Shown one piece after another: positions 61,784 to 64,000 of a stretch of DNA of 64,000 nt. The position numbers and the translations under genes are program-made. Source of the DNA: Corallococcus sp. EGB (GTDB lineage: Bacteria; Myxococcota; Myxococcia; Myxococcales; Myxococcaceae); the NCBI RefSeq assembly GCF_019968905.1, contig NZ_CP079946.1:868001-932000 (forward strand), given 5' to 3'. The notes beneath the pieces were generated by a model. The model did no database searches. It was not told the origin of the DNA and saw only the letters and a list, made by a program, of their open reading frames with translations. Position 1 is the first letter of the stretch; each line of letters opens with the position of its first letter.

Positions 61784-62686
61784 ATGCGCGTATTCGTCAC
61801 GGGTGCGTCGGGTTTCATTGGTTCGGCGGTGGTTCCGGAGCTGTTGGGGGCGGGGCATCAGGTGGTGGGGCTTGCCCGCTCGGAGGCTTCGGCCCGGGCG
61901 CTGGAGGCGGCGGGGGCGCAGGTGCATCGCGGCTCGCTGGATGACCTGGAGAGCCTGCGCGCTGGGGCGGCGAAGGCGGACGGGGTCATCCACCTGGCGT
62001 TCATCCACGACTTCTCCCGCTTCGAGGACTCGGTGCGTGCGGACGCGCGCGCGATTGAGGCCATGGGCGCGGTGCTCGAGGGCTCCCACCGGCCCTTCGT
62101 CAATGCCTCGGGGCTGCTGGGGCTCAGGCCGGGTCGCACGGCCGTGGAGACGGACGCGGCGGCCCCGACGGGACGTGGAGGGGCGGAGGCGACGATGATC
62201 GCGCTGGCCTCTCGGGGGGTACGCACGTCCATCGTGCGGCTTCCGCCGTCGGTCCATGGAAGGGGCGACCATGGCTTCGTGCCGCACCTCATCGCGTCCG
62301 CGCGGCGGAAGGGCGTGGCGGCCTACGTAGGGGAGGGGGCGAATCGGTGGCCCGCGGTGCACCGGCACGACGCGGCCCGGCTCTTCCGGCTCGCGCTGGA
62401 GCGGGCCCCCGCGGGTTCGGCGCTCCACGCGGTGGACGACGAGGGCGTGCCCACCCGGGACATCGCGAGCGCCATCGGCCGCAGATTGGGAGTGCCGGTC
62501 GCATCGAAGACGCCGGCAGAGGCGGGCGAGTTCCTCGGCTTCCTGGGGACGCTCTTCGCGCTCGATGCTCCAGCGTCGAGCGCCCGCACCCGCGAGCTGC
62601 TCGGCTGGCGGCCCGAAGGGCCCGGGCTCCTGGCCGACCTGGACGACGAGCACTACTTCACGGCGGACGCAGGCACGGTCCTGTGA
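61784..62686 (+). CDS. NAD(P)-dependent extended SDR / epimerase-like oxidoreductase
   Basis: 300 residues from the ATG at 61784, behind AAGGAGC. N-terminal Rossmann motif GASGFIG, the sheet end GLARSEASA, and VIHLAF and NASGLLG blocks are extended-SDR features. The catalytic Tyr-x3-Lys is not in its usual form (the region after NASGLLG reads RPGRTAVETD and RGGAEAT), as in many YwnB/NmrA-like members that act as reductases or redox sensors. Cytoplasmic. Controlled by the divergent TetR through the palindrome at 61731. Confidence 0.88.
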   Translation: MRVFVTGASGFIGSAVVPELLGAGHQVVGLARSEASARALEAAGAQVHRGSLDDLESLRAGAAKADGVIHLAFIHDFSRFEDSVRADARAIEAMGAVLEGSHRPFVNASGLLGLRPGRTAVETDAAAPTGRGGAEATMIALASRGVRTSIVRLPPSVHGRGDHGFVPHLIASARRKGVAAYVGEGANRWPAVHRHDAARLFRLALERAPAGSALHAVDDEGVPTRDIASAIGRRLGVPVASKTPAEAGEFLGFLGTLFALDAPASSARTRELLGWRPEGPGLLADLDDEHYFTADAGTVL

Positions 62687-62799
62687 GGGCGATGGCGGGA
62701 CGCTGGCGCGTCGCTCCGCGCGCCAGCACTGATCATCCAATCGGCGAGGGGAGGGCGCGCGCCCACAGGTGTTTGTCGTGAAAACCCTCCCCCCGTACG

Positions 62800-63345
62800 A
62801 TGCCCGGAGCCATGCCTCCACCGATCAAGGTCCGCCTTGTCCCACACGATCCGCGCTGGGCCGAGGCCGCCGTCGCGCACGGTCAGGAGCTCAAAGGTGT
62901 GCTGGGCGCCATCGTGCGCGAGGTGCACCACATCGGCTCAACAGCCATTCCGGGCATCACCGCCAAGCCGATTCTCGACCTCATCCCCGTCGTCGTCTCG
63001 CTGGATGCGCTCGACGAACGGCGGGGCGAGCTCGAGGCGATTGGCTATGAATGGTGGGGCGAGCTCGGCCTCCCCGGACGGCGCTACTGCACCCGACATG
63101 ATCCAGCGACCGGAGCGCGTGTGGTGCAGCTCCACTGCTTCGTCGAGGGGGCGCCCGAGATCACGCGGCACCTCGTATTTCGCGACTACCTGCGAACGCA
63201 TCCGGTCGTCGCGCGCGCATACGACGATGAGAAGTCGCGGTGCCAGCGCCTCTACTCCGACGATTCCCACGCGTACAGCGACTGCAAGGCATCCTGGATC
63301 AAGCGCGTCGAGGCCGAAGCACTGGCAGCCCTCGGCGCTCGTTGA
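62800..63345 (+). CDS. GrpB family protein (nucleotidyltransferase-fold)
   Basis: 181 residues from the ATG at 62800, or 177 from the ATG at 62812; neither has a strong ribosome site. GrpB/UPF0157 marks: PHDPRWAEAAVAHG, VHHIGSTAIPGITAKPILDLIPVV is the core split here (GSTAIPG is the nucleotidyltransferase-like Gly-Ser), RHLVFRDYLRTHP and KASWIKRVEAEAL. The family is distantly related to minimal nucleotidyltransferases; function unknown. Codon use is slightly less extreme in GC3 than neighbours, hinting at more recent acquisition. Confidence 0.85.
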   Translation: MPGAMPPPIKVRLVPHDPRWAEAAVAHGQELKGVLGAIVREVHHIGSTAIPGITAKPILDLIPVVVSLDALDERRGELEAIGYEWWGELGLPGRRYCTRHDPATGARVVQLHCFVEGAPEITRHLVFRDYLRTHPVVARAYDDEKSRCQRLYSDDSHAYSDCKASWIKRVEAEALAALGAR

Positions 63346-63532
63346 ATGAAGGCGACGCACCCCGTCGCAGGGAGTGGCGTCGGAGCCGCAACGGAAACGA
63401 CGACCCCCGAGGAACGAAGGCGCTGGCCTCCGACGCCGTCACTCCGGCGCGGGTGCGCCACGCCGTCCACCGCACAAGCCACCGGTGGCCTTGTTGAGGA
63501 ACGCGGTGCGTGACCACGGCGTGGAGGCGCCG

Positions 63533-64000
63533 TCAGTCTGGCGGCAGCTCCGCGAGCGCTTGGCGCAGGTCATCGCGTAGGCCACTCGCGTCCTTCCAAC
63601 GCGGGCGCGCGGTGAGCACGCCTTCGATGAGGGCGAGCCCCTGCTGAAGATGAGCACGTGCGTCCGGACCGGAAGCAGCCTCGCCCCAGTCACGAAGGAA
63701 CGCGCCGTAGGCCAGGCGCGCATCCAGGTTCTCCGGCTCCAGCTCCAGTGCCTTCTGGAAGTCGTTCGCCGCGACCTCAAAGGACGCGTCCTTCTTCTGT
63801 CCCCGCCGGACACCATCGCGTGCCTGAAGCGCCCTCACCTCGCCGCGCCAGCGCCACGCCTGCGCGAGGGAGGGGTTGAGCTTCATCGCTCGCTCCATCG
63901 CCTCCGTGGCCTGCGCGAGCGCCGGACGTGGATCCCTTCCCTGTCTCAGGGCATACGCCGCCACGGTGTGGTGCACCTGGCCCAGGTTGGCCCACGGTTC
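63533..64000 (-). CDS. TPR-repeat protein, C-terminal part (likely end of a Ser/Thr kinase)
   Basis: The frame is open to the window edge, so only the last ~155 residues are seen. They form tetratricopeptide repeats: ALAQATEAMERAMKLNPSLAQAWRWRG and FEVAANDFQKALELEPENLDARLAYG are shortened here. EPWANLGQVHHTVAAYALRQG continues off the edge. In myxobacteria such TPR tails often follow a Ser/Thr kinase domain, which I infer but cannot see. Ends with LAELPPD and a stop at 63533. Confidence 0.65.
   Translation of the reverse strand, partial: EPWANLGQVHHTVAAYALRQGRDPRPALAQATEAMERAMKLNPSLAQAWRWRGEVRALQARDGVRRGQKKDASFEVAANDFQKALELEPENLDARLAYGAFLRDWGEAASGPDARAHLQQGLALIEGVLTARPRWKDASGLRDDLRQALAELPPD

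Noticed and set aside
63346..63532. Possible small gene between GrpB and the TPR gene
   Set aside because: All frames have poor third-position bias and no ribosome site; nothing recognisable.
1..64000. tRNA, rRNA, prophage, integrase or intact insertion sequence
   Set aside because: None seen on reading either strand: no cloverleaf-like segments at gene gaps, no transposase or integrase motifs in any real gene.

Overview
The window is very GC-rich chromosomal DNA from a fruiting myxobacterium (Myxococcota), most likely close to Corallococcus or Myxococcus. The evidence is the high GC with almost only G or C at third codon positions, a light-controlled carotenoid operon ending in two MerR-B12 regulators of the CarA/CarH type, PEGA- and TPR-linked Ser/Thr kinases, a DUF2378 protein, a lipoprotein with Myxococcus Cys-rich repeats, and an FHA-type sigma-54 activator. 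I saw no rRNA, tRNA, CRISPR array or intact insertion sequence.

Layout. 1-8.3 kb: truncated lipase, S46 dipeptidyl peptidase, a tandem gene pair of unknown function whose second copy is an internally deleted remnant, a degenerate nucleotide-cyclase-like protein, a GST, a HAD hydrolase, a chemoreceptor and a host-attachment-family protein. 8.7-14.1 kb: signalling genes (PEGA kinase with a TPR partner, FHA protein, ATP-grasp enzyme, kinase with a multi-span membrane N-terminus). 14.4-19.1 kb: one very long lipoprotein with an amidohydrolase core, closed by two strong hairpins. 19.2-24.6 kb: minus-strand housekeeping and accessory enzymes.

24.65-35.1 kb is the centrepiece: an 11-gene translationally coupled carotenoid operon (crtE, crtI, crtB, crtD, crtC, glycosyltransferase, crtYc, crtYd, acyltransferase, carA, carH). 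Its promoter carries three tandem 11-bp repeats of the CarH type, the middle one containing the -35 box. Together the genes can make a monocyclic 1'-hydroxy carotenoid, glycosylate it and esterify the sugar. A DUF2252 protein and a cytochrome P450 follow on the other strand.

38.3-45.9 kb is accessory. It holds a two-gene unit encoding a P47/TULIP-like protein with an aegerolysin-like N-terminus and a 1173-residue protein with a beta-rich front half and hydrophobic helices behind. The unit has a perfect 9-bp-arm palindrome at its promoter and is bordered by a truncated acyl-CoA synthetase and a TetR gene. This pair is the best candidate here for an undescribed system, possibly a bicomponent toxin or lipid-binding system.

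45.9-64 kb: regulator/oxidoreductase pairs (HxlR and TetR types, each next to a divergent oxidoreductase), a LytS/LytTR two-component system, a cluster of three palindromic repeats, a metal-site-less MBL protein, pyruvate oxidase, an ECF sigma factor with two membrane proteins, an S37 peptidase, a TonB-like protein, and a sigma-54 activator directly followed by a near-consensus sigma-54 promoter and a small lipoprotein. The window ends inside a TPR-rich gene.
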